A DNA stretch of 43,009 bases from Tunturiibacter empetritectus (GCF_014201375.1 NZ_JACHDZ010000011.1:1-43009), one strand, 5' to 3'; numbered from the stretch's first letter, positions 1 to 8,824 are shown. Numbers and translations are program-made. Notes: generated by a model from the letters alone, not told the origin.

Positions 1-351
1 ACCAAGAGCAACAACAAAAAGCAGAATCCCTATGAAGGAAAAACAAAGAACAATCCCTTGACACTAGTGACCTGCTCATAGAAAGTCGGCTTATCTTCAA
101 TCATCCGGCGACAGAATAGCGGTCGGGCGAGTTTCGTAACGGCCTTCCCCCTCCTGCACCTTCCCCTTACGGCTGCGGCGCGAAAGTGGCGAGAAGTGCG
201 CTTGTGGGACTCATCTCTCCAGTTCACAAGAAGACGAGAACGCACCTATTAGAGTCGTCCCCGTGTCGTTTCATCTTGGAGAGCGAAGAGCTCGACGAGC
301 GTCCTCACGCTCTTTCTGACGGAACGGTCGAAATTGTAAGGCCTCAAACTT
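1..351. other. Left-edge stretch with no supported gene
   Basis: No reading frame here shows recognisable protein features. Two things stand out. A short hairpin (stem GAGCGT/ACGCTC, 297-312) is followed by TTTCT on the + strand, which is terminator-like, but no + strand gene is seen upstream of it. A pyrimidine-rich block at about 141-182 resembles another at about 22572-22610. Downstream of the aldehyde oxidoreductase operon there is no visible XdhC/PaoD-type maturation gene. Confidence 0.5.
141..182. repeat. Dispersed pyrimidine-rich element, copy 1
   Basis: The + strand reads CCTCCTGCACCTTCCCC followed by TTACGGC and a GC-rich end. A second block near 22572 reads CTTCCTGCACCTTTCCCC followed by CCACGGCGCG. 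The shared core CCTGCACCTT(T)CCCC with similar flanks suggests two copies of a short intergenic repeat; no further copies were noticed. Confidence 0.35.
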
Positions 352-2658
352 CTACATCATCTTGTCGAGGGTAATTGGTAGGTCTCGCACCCGTTTTCCT
401 GTGGCGTTGAAGATAGCGTTTGCAACCGCCGCTCCGACGCCTGTAATTCCAATTTCTCCCACCCCGTGTGCCCCCATCGGGGCATGCGCGTCCGGGATGT
501 CAGTCCAAATGACATCAATCTCGGGAACGTCCATCTGTACCGGCACATGGTACTCCGCGAGGCTGGGGTTCATCACACGCCCGTTGCGTTCATCGAACTG
601 TGTTTCCTCCATGAGCGCGAGACCTAGACCCATGATGATACCGCCGCGGAACTGGCTTGCCGCCGTTTTCGGGTTGAGAATGCGGCCGCAGTCGAAATAG
701 CCGAGAAAACGAGTTACCCTAGTTTCCCCGGTGACGGCGTTCACACGAACCTCGCAGAACATCGCCCCATGCGAGTGCATGGACCAATGTGTGAACTCTA
801 GCGGCGGTGGAGCGGTTGCTTCAGCCGTTATCTCATCGCGTCCTATTCTCGCCATCATGGACACATAGCTTTCGCGACGCCCCAGTTCGTCAGCCTTGCA
901 CAGGTAACCGTCGCGACCGGTCACTTCGTCCGCATCAAGCCCAGCAAGTGGAGAGTCTTTGCCTGCAAGTTTGAGCAATTCAGTTATCAGCTCTCTATGC
1001 GCAGCGATTACCGAAGCTCCAATCGAAGCAGTTTGCTGCGATCCGCCCGCAAGGACAACACCGGGAAAGTGCGAGTCTCCGTAATTTACGGTCACACATT
1101 CCATTCCAAGGCCAAGTCGGTCGGCAGTGACCATTGTCTGCGTGGTCGCCGTGCCCATACCCATCTCGTGTGCGGCTATCTCGACGGTAGCCCGTCCATC
1201 CTTCGTCAAGGTGATGCGCGCCGCGCCCCCGGGCATCCGGTAGTAGGGATAGGTAGCCGTCGCACATCCCATGCCGAGGAGCCACTCACCCTCGCGGTGA
1301 GTGCCCGGCTTTGCTTTGCGCGCTGCCCAGCCAAACCGCTCCGCCCCGGCCTTATACGCTTCCACAATGTGGCGTGAGGAGAAGGGTACTCCGGAGGTCG
1401 GGTCCTTCTCCGGCTCGTTGCGGATTCTGAGCTCGATCGGATCCATGCCGAGGCTTTCTGCAAGTTCATCAACGGCACTTTCCAAAGCGAAGGTGCCAAC
1501 CGCCTCACCCGGAGCACGCATGAAGGTGTTTGCGAGCATGTCCATCTTGGCTGCTTCTACGGCAAGTTTGAAGCTTCCCGACTTGTAGGCTGACATCGCC
1601 GGAAGGATGAACGGCTCGGGCATATTGTTATGCCGACCCATTGCCACCATGCCTGTCTGGATGAGCGCGTCGAAGCTGCCATCTGCCTGTGCTCCGATAG
1701 CAACACGTTGTTCGGTGAGCGTGCGACCACCAACGATCCGATAAACGCCCTCGCGTGAGAGCATAATGCGGACGGGTCTCCCGGCCACTTTGGAGGCTGC
1801 GGCCGCCAAGATCTGATGTTGCCAGAGCGCCTTGCTTCCGAAACCCCCACCCACATAAGGAGACGTGACATGAACCTGCGCTTCCTCAAGGCCAAAGACC
1901 TGCGCGAGTGACCAGGCGCCGTGGGCGACACCTTGTGAGGCGTCGTGCACTCTTAGATTGTCACCATCCCATCCAACGGTTGCCGCGTGCAGTTCGATGG
2001 CGTTATGACTGTGGCGCGGAGTCCTATAGACCACATCAACTTTATGCGGAGCGGCAGCCAACGACGCCTCAGCATCCCCGATTTCCAGTAGCAGCGGCTG
2101 TCCTTGAAAGACTCCTTGCTCGGCGTTGGCCTTCGCGTCTTCAAACACGGTCACAGATGGCTCCGTCTCATAAGTGACTCGTATCAGCGATTTCGCGTAG
2201 TCGGCCTGTTCTTGCGCTTCGGCGAGTACGAGGGAAATGGGCTGACCATTCCAGTGGATTTCTTCATCCTGCATGATGGGCAGATCATCGCCGCCGGCGG
2301 CTTTATCGCTGGACATAAAAAGGGGCGCCGGCTTCATCCGAGGTGCATTGCGATACGTCATCACCAACACGACACCGGGTGCGGCTTCCGCTGCTGCACT
2401 ATCAAGCTCCTTGATTCGACCCTTGGCTACCGTGCTGTATTTGAGCGCCGCATAAACCATATTCTCCATGGGAAACTCAGCCGCAAATCGAGCTGTACCG
2501 CTGACCTTCTGCGGTCCGTCCAGCCGCGACACCGGTTTACCGATGAGCCCGTGCTTCTGGCGGATGAGCGGGTCAGGCGTGCCGCCGGGCATCCATCCAT
2601 CCGGAGCGGCTTGAACGGCCTTCTTCATCACCGCCTGCGCGGCGTCCTTGATGCTCAT
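352..2658 (-). CDS. paoC: Aldehyde oxidoreductase, molybdenum cofactor-binding subunit (PaoC-like)
   Basis: This is the large catalytic subunit of a xanthine dehydrogenase-family enzyme, which oxidises aldehydes or N-heterocycles at a molybdenum centre. At 768 residues it has the usual length for the split PaoC/YagR type. Seen in the sequence are the YVGGGFGSK motif, FMRAPGEAVG, DCGRILNP near residue 660, and the C-terminal GVGEIG motif whose Glu (about residue 735) is the expected catalytic base. Its ATG overlaps the stop of the FAD subunit as ATGA, so the three genes are translationally coupled. The substrate cannot be told from sequence; aromatic aldehydes are the known substrates of the E. 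coli relative. No dedicated insertion chaperone gene lies nearby. Confidence 0.93.
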   Translation of the reverse strand: MSIKDAAQAVMKKAVQAAPDGWMPGGTPDPLIRQKHGLIGKPVSRLDGPQKVSGTARFAAEFPMENMVYAALKYSTVAKGRIKELDSAAAEAAPGVVLVMTYRNAPRMKPAPLFMSSDKAAGGDDLPIMQDEEIHWNGQPISLVLAEAQEQADYAKSLIRVTYETEPSVTVFEDAKANAEQGVFQGQPLLLEIGDAEASLAAAPHKVDVVYRTPRHSHNAIELHAATVGWDGDNLRVHDASQGVAHGAWSLAQVFGLEEAQVHVTSPYVGGGFGSKALWQHQILAAAASKVAGRPVRIMLSREGVYRIVGGRTLTEQRVAIGAQADGSFDALIQTGMVAMGRHNNMPEPFILPAMSAYKSGSFKLAVEAAKMDMLANTFMRAPGEAVGTFALESAVDELAESLGMDPIELRIRNEPEKDPTSGVPFSSRHIVEAYKAGAERFGWAARKAKPGTHREGEWLLGMGCATATYPYYRMPGGAARITLTKDGRATVEIAAHEMGMGTATTQTMVTADRLGLGMECVTVNYGDSHFPGVVLAGGSQQTASIGASVIAAHRELITELLKLAGKDSPLAGLDADEVTGRDGYLCKADELGRRESYVSMMARIGRDEITAEATAPPPLEFTHWSMHSHGAMFCEVRVNAVTGETRVTRFLGYFDCGRILNPKTAASQFRGGIIMGLGLALMEETQFDERNGRVMNPSLAEYHVPVQMDVPEIDVIWTDIPDAHAPMGAHGVGEIGITGVGAAVANAIFNATGKRVRDLPITLDKMM

Positions 2659-3641
2659 GAAAGATCTCCCGCCAGCTCTGCCAACACCGCTACAATCGTG
2701 CGTTTGGCGAGTTCTATTTTGAATCCGTTATGGGTCAGGGGCTTCGCATCTGCAAGCTCCTGATCCGCTGCGGCGCGGAAGTTCTCGTCCGTCGCAGGCT
2801 GTCCCGTCAGCGCGGCCTCGAGCTTCAAGGCACGCCAGGGCTTATGAGCAACCCCACCCAGCGCGAGCCTTACATCCTTCACGACCCCGCTATCGATTTC
2901 TATCGCGGCTGCAACCGAGATCAGGGCGAACGCGTAACTCGCGCGGTCACGAACCTTGCGGTATACCGAGTGTCGCGCGAAAGGCAAAGCCGGTATCTCA
3001 ACTGCGATGATTAGTTCGCCCGGCCTCAGCGTTGTTTCCACCTCCGGATTCTCGCCCGGCAGTACATGCAACTCAGCGAAGTCGATCGTTCGCTGCCCGT
3101 CTGAGCCTGTGATGTGCACCAGCGCGCCGAGCGCCGCGAGGGCAACGCACATATCCGACGGATGAGTGGCCACACAGGCGGACGACGCTCCCAGAATGGC
3201 GTGAATGCGGTTAAACCCCTGGATAGCGTCGCAACCCTGCCCCGGAACACGTTTATTGCACCGTGATCCTTCGTCATCGTAGAAGTACGGGCAGCGCGTG
3301 CGCTGCAGGAGGTTCCCGCCTACCGTGGCCATGTTTCGGATCTGCCCGGAGGCGCCGGCCAGGATGGCCCGAGCCAGCAGCGGGTAGCGCGTCCGTACAG
3401 CTTTATTTTCAGCAACCGCCGTGTTCTTGGCTGCCGCTCCGATTAGTATGCTTCCGTCTTCTCGCTCAGTGATCGCGCTCGAAAGACCGGTAACATCGAC
3501 CAGCGCGGAAGGACGCTCTAGCGTCTCCCGCATCAGATCAACGAGATTGGTGCCGCCTCCGAGGTATTTCGCATTGACTGCGGCGCCCTGTCGGACTGCG
3601 TCTGCGGAGTCGACCGCCCGGGCATAAGTGAAACTGTTCAT
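2655..3641 (-). CDS. paoB: Aldehyde oxidoreductase, FAD-binding subunit with extra Fe-S cysteines (PaoB-like)
   Basis: This medium subunit of the molybdenum hydroxylase carries FAD and passes electrons from the Fe-S subunit to the acceptor. The N-terminus has the FAD_binding_5 motif KYLGGGTNLVDLM (about residues 25-37) and ATVGGNLLQRT (105-115), followed by the CO dehydrogenase flavoprotein C-terminal domain. Cysteines 117, 128, 137 and 156 (in TRCPYFY, SRCNKR, GQGCDA, SACV) match the additional [4Fe-4S] ligand pattern known for PaoB. I chose the ATG that overlaps the upstream stop as ATGA; a longer frame upstream exists but its extension overlaps the PaoA gene. It sits between the small and large subunits, as in paoABC. 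Confidence 0.92.
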   Translation of the reverse strand: MNSFTYARAVDSADAVRQGAAVNAKYLGGGTNLVDLMRETLERPSALVDVTGLSSAITEREDGSILIGAAAKNTAVAENKAVRTRYPLLARAILAGASGQIRNMATVGGNLLQRTRCPYFYDDEGSRCNKRVPGQGCDAIQGFNRIHAILGASSACVATHPSDMCVALAALGALVHITGSDGQRTIDFAELHVLPGENPEVETTLRPGELIIAVEIPALPFARHSVYRKVRDRASYAFALISVAAAIEIDSGVVKDVRLALGGVAHKPWRALKLEAALTGQPATDENFRAAADQELADAKPLTHNGFKIELAKRTIVAVLAELAGDLS

Positions 3642-4141
3642 TTTATGGTCTCCGCAAATTCTGTGATCGCATCGACAATCCCGTTGTACGCGCCGCAGCG
3701 GCATAGATTGCCGCTCATTCGCTCGCAAAGTTCATCTCGCGTGAGCGTGATGGAACCGCCTGCCAAGTCACCGGTCACGTTGCTCGGCAGGCCGCGTTTT
3801 ACTTCCCCCAGCATGCCCACGGCTGAGCAAATCTGCCCTGGAGTACAGTAGCCGCACTGAAAACCGTCATGCTCAATGAACGCCCGCTGGATTGGGTGCA
3901 GCATGCCCTCGGTGGACAACCCCTCGATCGTAGTCACCGAGCGGCCTTCATACTGAACCGCTAGTGCCAGGCAGGAAAGGATGCGTTCCCCGTCCACCAG
4001 CACCGTGCATGCCCCACACGCGCCCTGGTTACATCCCTTCTTGGTGCCAACCATATCCAGGTGGTCACGAAGGAGGTCGAGGAGGGACACACGCGTGTCG
4101 CTCGGCAGATCGATGGATGATCCGTTGACGTTTATCGACAT
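3638..4141 (-). CDS. paoA: Aldehyde oxidoreductase, 2Fe-2S subunit (PaoA-like)
   Basis: This small electron-transfer subunit is 167 residues long from the chosen start. The N-terminal plant-type ferredoxin domain carries Cys37, 42, 45 and 57 (GCNQGACGACTVL...C), and the C-terminal helical domain carries Cys96, 99, 147 and 149 (CGYCTPGQ and LCRCGAYNG); these bind the two [2Fe-2S] clusters. The ATG at 4141 is preceded by GAGGATC at a good ribosome-binding distance. Upstream in-frame codons give an Arg-rich non-family extension. E. coli PaoA has a twin-arginine signal; none is convincing here, so a cytoplasmic enzyme is more likely. It is the first gene of the operon. Confidence 0.92.
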   Translation of the reverse strand: MSINVNGSSIDLPSDTRVSLLDLLRDHLDMVGTKKGCNQGACGACTVLVDGERILSCLALAVQYEGRSVTTIEGLSTEGMLHPIQRAFIEHDGFQCGYCTPGQICSAVGMLGEVKRGLPSNVTGDLAGGSITLTRDELCERMSGNLCRCGAYNGIVDAITEFAETIK

Positions 4142-4532
4142 GCGATGATCCTCGGCATCTTCAAAACCAGTTGTAAAGAATGTAAGACGCAAAAAATGGA
4201 ACTGGCGGCGTCGCCGATTGATCGAATTATGGGCCTTCCGGCGCAGGCCGCCGCCGGCCAGGAGGCGCAAACGATGAAGCGTGCCTAGCCGATATCTCAG
4301 GCGAAGAGGCCCGCGACCGCGTCGTTTTCCATATTTTCAGGTCCGACGCGACGGTCGGTTAGCGCGGATGGATTGTGCGCTTGGCAAATCGCCAATGCTC
4401 CTCGACATCTGATCGGTAACGAGAAGTCGGCTTGCGTTGACCGGCTCGGAGTTGCGCATGGTTATGTCCTGCGAGACCAAATCAGTAGGAATCGACCTTC
4501 AATCGTTAGCTGTCATGCTTGGGCCCACCTGC
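4142..4532. promoter_or_regulatory. Intergenic region ahead of paoABC
   Basis: This 391-base gap separates the LysR gene from the paoABC operon, both on the - strand, and should hold the operon promoter. No coding frame is convincing. A hairpin with stem TGGGCCC/TGGGCCC and 9-base loop lies at 4520-4542, straddling the LysR stop codon. It has no following T-run on the - strand, so it is at best a weak terminator. A smaller inverted repeat, TTGGC/GCCAA, lies at 4381-4395 and could be part of an operator. Confidence 0.4.
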
Positions 4533-5489
4533 TCAGGGCCCAGACGTTGGAGAAAGCGTCGGGTCTGTGAAGTATTCCTTTGCTCGACCATCCATTATTC
4601 GCGGGTCGCGGTCCGTTCCGATGTACTCAGCGAGAAAGTCAAGAAGCCCTTCCACTTTTGGCGTGAGACGCGATGAACCTGAAAAAAGCGCGCACAATGT
4701 GATTGGTTCCGGCTTCCACTGCGGAAGAATCGGGACAAGCCTACTTCGATTGTTCGGGTGCTTTGCCATCCACAGCGGCAGGACAGTAATGCCCAGACCG
4801 TCCAAAGCGAACGCTAAATTGATGCCTGGGTCACTTGTCACGAGGTGAAACGCAATATTTGGACTGAACTGTTTCGATCCGCGGGACAGCTTCCAAACTC
4901 CGGACCCCGCACAATGATGGACGATGAGTTCGTCGGGTTTGGCAGGACTTCCGGCCGCATTCACGTAGGCCGGACTCGCGAAGAGGCCCCGGGCAGTCCC
5001 GGGATAGTTCCTGACTTTCCGCACGGAGTCCTTCGGCGCCCTAAGTTTGAAGAACACGTCCACATCTTCACTTGGTTCCTGATCCCAGCCGAACGAATAC
5101 GGCTCAATTTCGATCTTTAGAGACGGAAAGCGGGTGATGAAATCCTTGAGCAGCGGCGCGACAATTTCGCGGGCCATCGTCACCGGGCACGCGATCTTGA
5201 TTGTGCCACTTGGATCGGAGCGGCGGGCCTCTAAGAACTCCCCCCCGTCGGTAAGAGTGCGCAAAGCACGTCGACAGGAGAGAAGATACTCCCTTCCCGC
5301 GTCCGTTAAGATCAATCCTTTGGGACCCCTCTGGGCAAGAAGAACGCCTAAGTGTCTTTCAAGACGCGTGAGGGACCTGCTCACCGTCGACGCGGGCTGA
5401 TTCAGCGTCTTCCCAGCAGCACTCAGCGTTCCTGCTTGCGCGGCAATGACGAAAGTCCGGACGTCGTTGAGGTCAACATGTTGCGTCAT
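4533..5489 (-). CDS. LysR-family transcriptional regulator
   Basis: The product has 318 residues with an N-terminal LysR winged helix (about 6-65: DLNDVRTFVIAA, STVSRSLTRLERHLG, LTDAGREYL) and a C-terminal periplasmic-binding-protein-like effector domain (about 90-300). This is the usual LTTR length. It is transcribed towards the aldehyde oxidoreductase operon and diverges from the NmrA reductase, so it may control either; divergence makes the reductase the classic target. The small-molecule inducer is unknown. The last 20 residues after the effector domain are not conserved-looking. Confidence 0.9.
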   Translation of the reverse strand: MTQHVDLNDVRTFVIAAQAGTLSAAGKTLNQPASTVSRSLTRLERHLGVLLAQRGPKGLILTDAGREYLLSCRRALRTLTDGGEFLEARRSDPSGTIKIACPVTMAREIVAPLLKDFITRFPSLKIEIEPYSFGWDQEPSEDVDVFFKLRAPKDSVRKVRNYPGTARGLFASPAYVNAAGSPAKPDELIVHHCAGSGVWKLSRGSKQFSPNIAFHLVTSDPGINLAFALDGLGITVLPLWMAKHPNNRSRLVPILPQWKPEPITLCALFSGSSRLTPKVEGLLDFLAEYIGTDRDPRIMDGRAKEYFTDPTLSPTSGP

Positions 5490-5652
5490 GATGTGTCCCG
5501 ACAGGTACTGATATAAGCGGCGCTTTTTTCCTCAACGGTCACAAGCGTTCAAAGTCTACAGGTGCGGCGCAGCAGTTTCTGTATCAAAGAGAACATGCTG
5601 TCATTATCGGTCTTCCCTTGCGCCAGCGCAAAGCTCCTTTGCGTGCATCGGG

Positions 5653-5753
5653 GCTCCAAGTGTTCCACGTTATCGCATCTGTTCTATAGACGACAGCCAA
5701 CGAGATGCTGGCACCTGATCTCAAGCGTGCGATTTCACAAGAACACTTGGAGC
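5653..5753. promoter_or_regulatory. 13-bp perfect inverted repeat in the LysR/NmrA divergent region
   Basis: GCTCCAAGTGTTC (5653-5665) and its exact reverse complement GAACACTTGGAGC (5741-5753) lie 75 bases apart in the 304-base region between the divergent LysR and NmrA genes. The second arm ends 40 bases ahead of the NmrA ATG. Paired distant half-sites in a divergent promoter fit a regulator-binding or looping arrangement. The arms are longer than a typical LysR T-N11-A site, so a remnant of a mobile element cannot be excluded. Confidence 0.55.
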
Positions 5754-5793
5754 ACCAATCGGAAGTAGGTCATCCGAGAATAGCGAAGAAGAC

Positions 5794-6657
5794 ATGAAAG
5801 TTTTAGTTACCGGAGCAACGGGAAATGTGGGTTCTGTGGTGGTTGCGGAACTCTTGAAGCGCGGTGCAGAAGTCCGTGCGTTGATTCGTAAACCCGACGC
5901 CGCTCATAAGCTGCCACCGAGCGTTGAGGTGGCAATCGGCGATTTGCTCGATCCCGTTTCGACAGAAGAAGCGATGAAAGGAGTCGATAAGCTCTTCCTG
6001 TTGAATGCTGTCGTCGCGGATGAGTTGACGCAGGCATTGATCGCATATGGCATCGCGAAACGGATTGGCTTGAAGCATGTGACCTATCTGTCTGTTTTCA
6101 AAGTGCAGGAGTTCCGCGACGTACCTCACTTCGCGTCTAAGCTTGCAGTCGAGGGTGCGTTGCGTGAATTCGGTGTGCCGTACCCCATTCTGCGTCCCGG
6201 TTATTACATGCAGAACGATATTAGCTTGAAGGACGCTCTGACTGGACCTGGCCTCTACCCGATGCCGCTAGGCACCGCCGGTATCGCCGCGGCAGACATG
6301 AGGGACATCGCGGAGGCTGCTGCCATCTCGCTCACAGAAGAGGGGCATGAAGAACAGACCTACGACATCGTGGCATCTTCGCTTATCAGTGGTCCGGGAA
6401 ACGCGGCACTATGGAGCAAATTGCTCGGCAAAGAGATCAAGTACAAGGGGCACGATTTCGACCAGTGGGAAAAGGGCATGCGAGCACGAATGCCGAGTTG
6501 GAGTGCTTTCGATCTCCGCATGATGCTCCAAGGCTACTTCGATCGAGGGTTCGCCTCGACCGAGACGGAAGTTGCGCGTCTGACGAGACTGATTGGCCAT
6601 ACGCCGCGCAGCTATGAGGCGTTCGCGGCTGAGACCGCACAGACGTGGAAGTCATGA
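5794..6657 (+). CDS. NmrA-family NAD(P)-binding reductase
   Basis: This 287-residue atypical short-chain dehydrogenase has the Rossmann start MKVLVTGATGNVGS (residues 1-14, GxxGxxG type), VRALIRKP for cofactor phosphate recognition, and a C-terminal NmrA-like substrate region. The lack of a classical YxxxK catalytic pair and the sequence HVTYLSVF point to the NmrA/quinone reductase 2-like group, whose members reduce quinones or act as redox sensors. It is divergent from the LysR gene and probably its target. A GAAGAAG ribosome-binding sequence lies just before the ATG. Confidence 0.85.
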   Translation: MKVLVTGATGNVGSVVVAELLKRGAEVRALIRKPDAAHKLPPSVEVAIGDLLDPVSTEEAMKGVDKLFLLNAVVADELTQALIAYGIAKRIGLKHVTYLSVFKVQEFRDVPHFASKLAVEGALREFGVPYPILRPGYYMQNDISLKDALTGPGLYPMPLGTAGIAAADMRDIAEAAAISLTEEGHEEQTYDIVASSLISGPGNAALWSKLLGKEIKYKGHDFDQWEKGMRARMPSWSAFDLRMMLQGYFDRGFASTETEVARLTRLIGHTPRSYEAFAAETAQTWKS

Positions 6658-6834
6658 CCCGAAGCAGCGGGTGGTGTCGCACAACTCCATATCTGGGGAG
6701 GAATGACGGATGTGTTTCCTTCCGACGTCGCACTGCAGGCGGCTAAAGATTGCGCTGGATGAGATCGGCGTCTTCCTATGGCAGCACTTCCATTTCTCAA
6801 ATTGATTATCCATGGACGACGAGCGGGGTTGACG

Positions 6835-7335
6835 ATGCAACAGGGACGAGTTGTGGTGGTCACGGGAGCTGGCGGAGGCATCGGCAGCAGGATAGTCGAT
6901 CGATTTCTAGCCAACGGCGATCGGCCGATCGGTCTGGATAGGGCAGAAACCTCATTGAAAGAACTTGGCGCCACCCGAAAGGCGGGAGATCAGCTTTCGA
7001 CATCATGCGTAGATGTGACCGACGCGGACGCTGTCGCTGCCTTCGCGAGGCAGGTGCAGCAGACCTATGGGCACGTTGACGTGCTCGTCAACTGCGCTGG
7101 GTTCTATCCCGTGGTCCCGTTCGAGCAGATGACGCCGACGCAGTGGCAGGAGGTCATCGCAATCAATTTGACCGGAGCCTTCCAGATGACGCACACGTTA
7201 CTGCCGTTAATGAAGGGCCGTGGTTGGGGACGGATTGTAAACATCGGTTCTGGCGGCCTTGATGAGCGAAGTTCTTGGGAAGCCGGTGAAGCCAATCAAG
7301 ATCGAGCTTCCTGCAAAATCGAACGTGCCTCCTAA
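6835..7335 (+). pseudogene. Truncated classical short-chain dehydrogenase (N-terminal part)
   Basis: The frame opens with a full SDR N-terminus: VVVVTGAGGGIGSR (TGxxxGxG cofactor site), CVDVTD, the LVNCAG motif and RIVNIGSGG up to about nucleotide 7255. Classical SDRs then continue with the catalytic Ser and YxxxK, which are missing. The frame instead runs about 27 codons of unrelated sequence to a stop. From the same point another frame encodes the tail of an NmrA protein, so the two genes were joined by a deletion. The intact family is about 250 residues; about 140 native ones remain and no activity is expected. Confidence 0.8.
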
Positions 7336-7465
7336 GCTCACGCGGATGTTCGATTGGTACGACAAGCATGCTCTGCTCGGCAACAGCACAACACTTAGAG
7401 CGATCCTCGGGCGCGAACCGCGCACCTTGCGATCTTTCTTGGAAGAACTCAACGCACAGGAATAA
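7241..7465 (+). pseudogene. C-terminal fragment of an NmrA-family protein
   Basis: About 70 codons encode SEVLGKPVKPIKIELP, then MFDWYDKHALLGN and ILGREPRTLRSFLEEL, the typical C-terminal end of NmrA-like NAD(P)-binding proteins. There is no Rossmann half in this frame: a stop lies at 7238 and upstream sequence encodes an SDR in another frame. It is best read as the 3' remnant of a second gene fused to the SDR remnant at about 7250. It ends 45 bases before the isochorismatase-like gene, with which it may once have formed an operon. Confidence 0.75.
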
Positions 7466-7510
7466 CCAAACCGAAAGTCCCTTCTGTAATTTCGTCCAAG
7501 GAGCTATCCC

Positions 7511-8380
7511 ATGTCTAATACACCGAAGCAAAAATTTGAGATGCGCGGACAGTTCACGCCCGAAAATTCCGCTCTTGTCCTCGTCGATTACCAGGTTGGC
7601 ACCTTGCAGTTGATCCGATCTTCAAGTTCAGACGTGTCACTGCGGAATGCAGTCATGCTGGCAACCGCTGCAACTAAGCTCAAGATGCCCATCGTGATGA
7701 CATCAAGTCAGGAGGATCACATCCAAGGGCCAATCTCGCCCGCGCTTCAGAGTGCCGCCCCGGACGCATACAAGCACCGCGTCAAGAGAGTCGGCATCGT
7801 GAATGCCTGGGCCGATCCGAACTTCAGCGGAGCGATGGAGGCAACCGGGCGCAAGAACCTCATTATGGGAGGCGTTACGACCGACATCTGCCTCGTGTTC
7901 CCAAGCATCAGTGCCGTCCAGCTCGGCTATAACGTCCAAGCGATTCTCGATGCCTCCGGTAGCTCGTGGGGAATTCAGGAAGAAGTGACTCGCCAGCGCA
8001 TGCAACAAGCAGGCGTCGTGCTGACCACGACCAACACAGCGATTGCTGAATTAGTGCAGGACTGGGCTTCACCTGCGGGCAGCGAGTTGATCAAGTTACT
8101 CGTCGGCTCAGCGCCAATGATGCAACCGGCAGGCGCATCCTCGATCTTGATCCCGTATGGTTTGAGCGTGTTGACGTTGCTGGGATGGGTGACCATATTT
8201 TCTTTGGTCGGAGGGTCCGCGAACGGAAGCGCAATCCCGGGGATTTGGCCGAACTCACGTGAGCACTCTTCTACCATCCACCGAGGTGGCATAGGGGCCG
8301 ATCCGGGAACGGGTGGTTTACGCTCCGCTGCTGGCGTTGCCAGACTCATCAACAACATCTCGAAACCGCCTGGAGTATAG
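7511..8380 (+). CDS. Isochorismatase-like cysteine hydrolase with a foreign C-terminal tail
   Basis: The first 200 or so residues form a complete isochorismatase-like domain: ALVLVDYQVG with the catalytic Asp, Lys near KHRVKRVG, and GVTTDICLVF with the nucleophilic Cys, ending LVQDWASPAGSELIKLL. The native family ends about here (nucleotide about 8120-8150). The remaining 80 or so codons are simply the antisense of a cupin gene fragment on the other strand, so the tail is a read-through after a deletion that removed the native stop. A strong AAGGAG site precedes the ATG. Substrate is unknown; relatives hydrolyse amides or nicotinamide-like compounds. The core may still fold. Confidence 0.75.
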   Translation: MSNTPKQKFEMRGQFTPENSALVLVDYQVGTLQLIRSSSSDVSLRNAVMLATAATKLKMPIVMTSSQEDHIQGPISPALQSAAPDAYKHRVKRVGIVNAWADPNFSGAMEATGRKNLIMGGVTTDICLVFPSISAVQLGYNVQAILDASGSSWGIQEEVTRQRMQQAGVVLTTTNTAIAELVQDWASPAGSELIKLLVGSAPMMQPAGASSILIPYGLSVLTLLGWVTIFSLVGGSANGSAIPGIWPNSREHSSTIHRGGIGADPGTGGLRSAAGVARLINNISKPPGV

Positions 8381-8556
8381 AAGTTGAGGAGGCGTGAGTT
8401 GGGGGCGTCCACAGTGAAGCTGTGCTCCACCATGCGTGGAACGTAAACCAGAGTGCCTGGACCAGCCTTGACCGTCTCCCCGCCGGCATTGAACGTGCAA
8501 TGACCTTCGAGAATGTAAAGCCCCTCGTCGGAGGGGTGGCTATGGGTAGGAGCCCT
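8130..8556 (-). pseudogene. Cupin-domain protein fragment, truncated at both ends
   Basis: On the - strand a frame without start codon reads PTHSHPSDEGLYILEG, then GTLVYVPRMVEHSFTV and LLNFYTPGGFE. This is a cupin core with HxH...E metal ligands and the second-motif His, like quercetin dioxygenase-type cupins. Its 5' end is lost at about 8556, where AraC sequence begins on the other strand. Its 3' end runs without a stop into the antisense of the isochorismatase-like gene. The borders given are therefore approximate. It cannot be expressed as a native protein. Confidence 0.7.
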
Positions 8557-8557
8557 G

Positions 8558-8824
8558 TGTGGAGTTAGTATTTATCACTTCGCCAGATCCTTCAGCGCTC
8601 AACTTGGATGTGCGCCATTCGAGTATCAACTAGCCTTGCGCCTGGAGAAAGCCAGGGAGCTGCTTCGCGAGTCGGATCTAGCCATCGAGGCAGTCGGCAT
8701 TGCCGTCGGTATCGAGAGCGCAAGCAACTTCGCTAGGCTGTTTCGACGGACGGTCGGTGTGAGCCCCAGCGAGTATCGAAGATTGCACTCAGGGGGTACG
8801 CACGCAAGAGCGCGCAAGCAATGA
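8558..8824 (+). pseudogene. AraC-family regulator fragment (C-terminal HTH only)
   Basis: A frame with no good start codon reads GVSIYHFARSFSAQLG, YQLALRLEKARELL, then AIEAVGIAVGIESASNFARLFRR and VGVSPSEYRRL. This is the second half of the AraC double helix-turn-helix domain, with the native end of the protein. The sensory domain and the start of the first HTH are gone, replaced at about 8557 by the antisense of the cupin fragment. A TTG at 8636 could give a 62-residue peptide, but it would hold only one HTH. Confidence 0.75.

Noticed and set aside
8150..8380. C-terminal extension of the isochorismatase-like protein as a genuine new domain
   Set aside because: It is exactly antisense to a recognisable cupin fragment, so it is read-through rather than an evolved domain.
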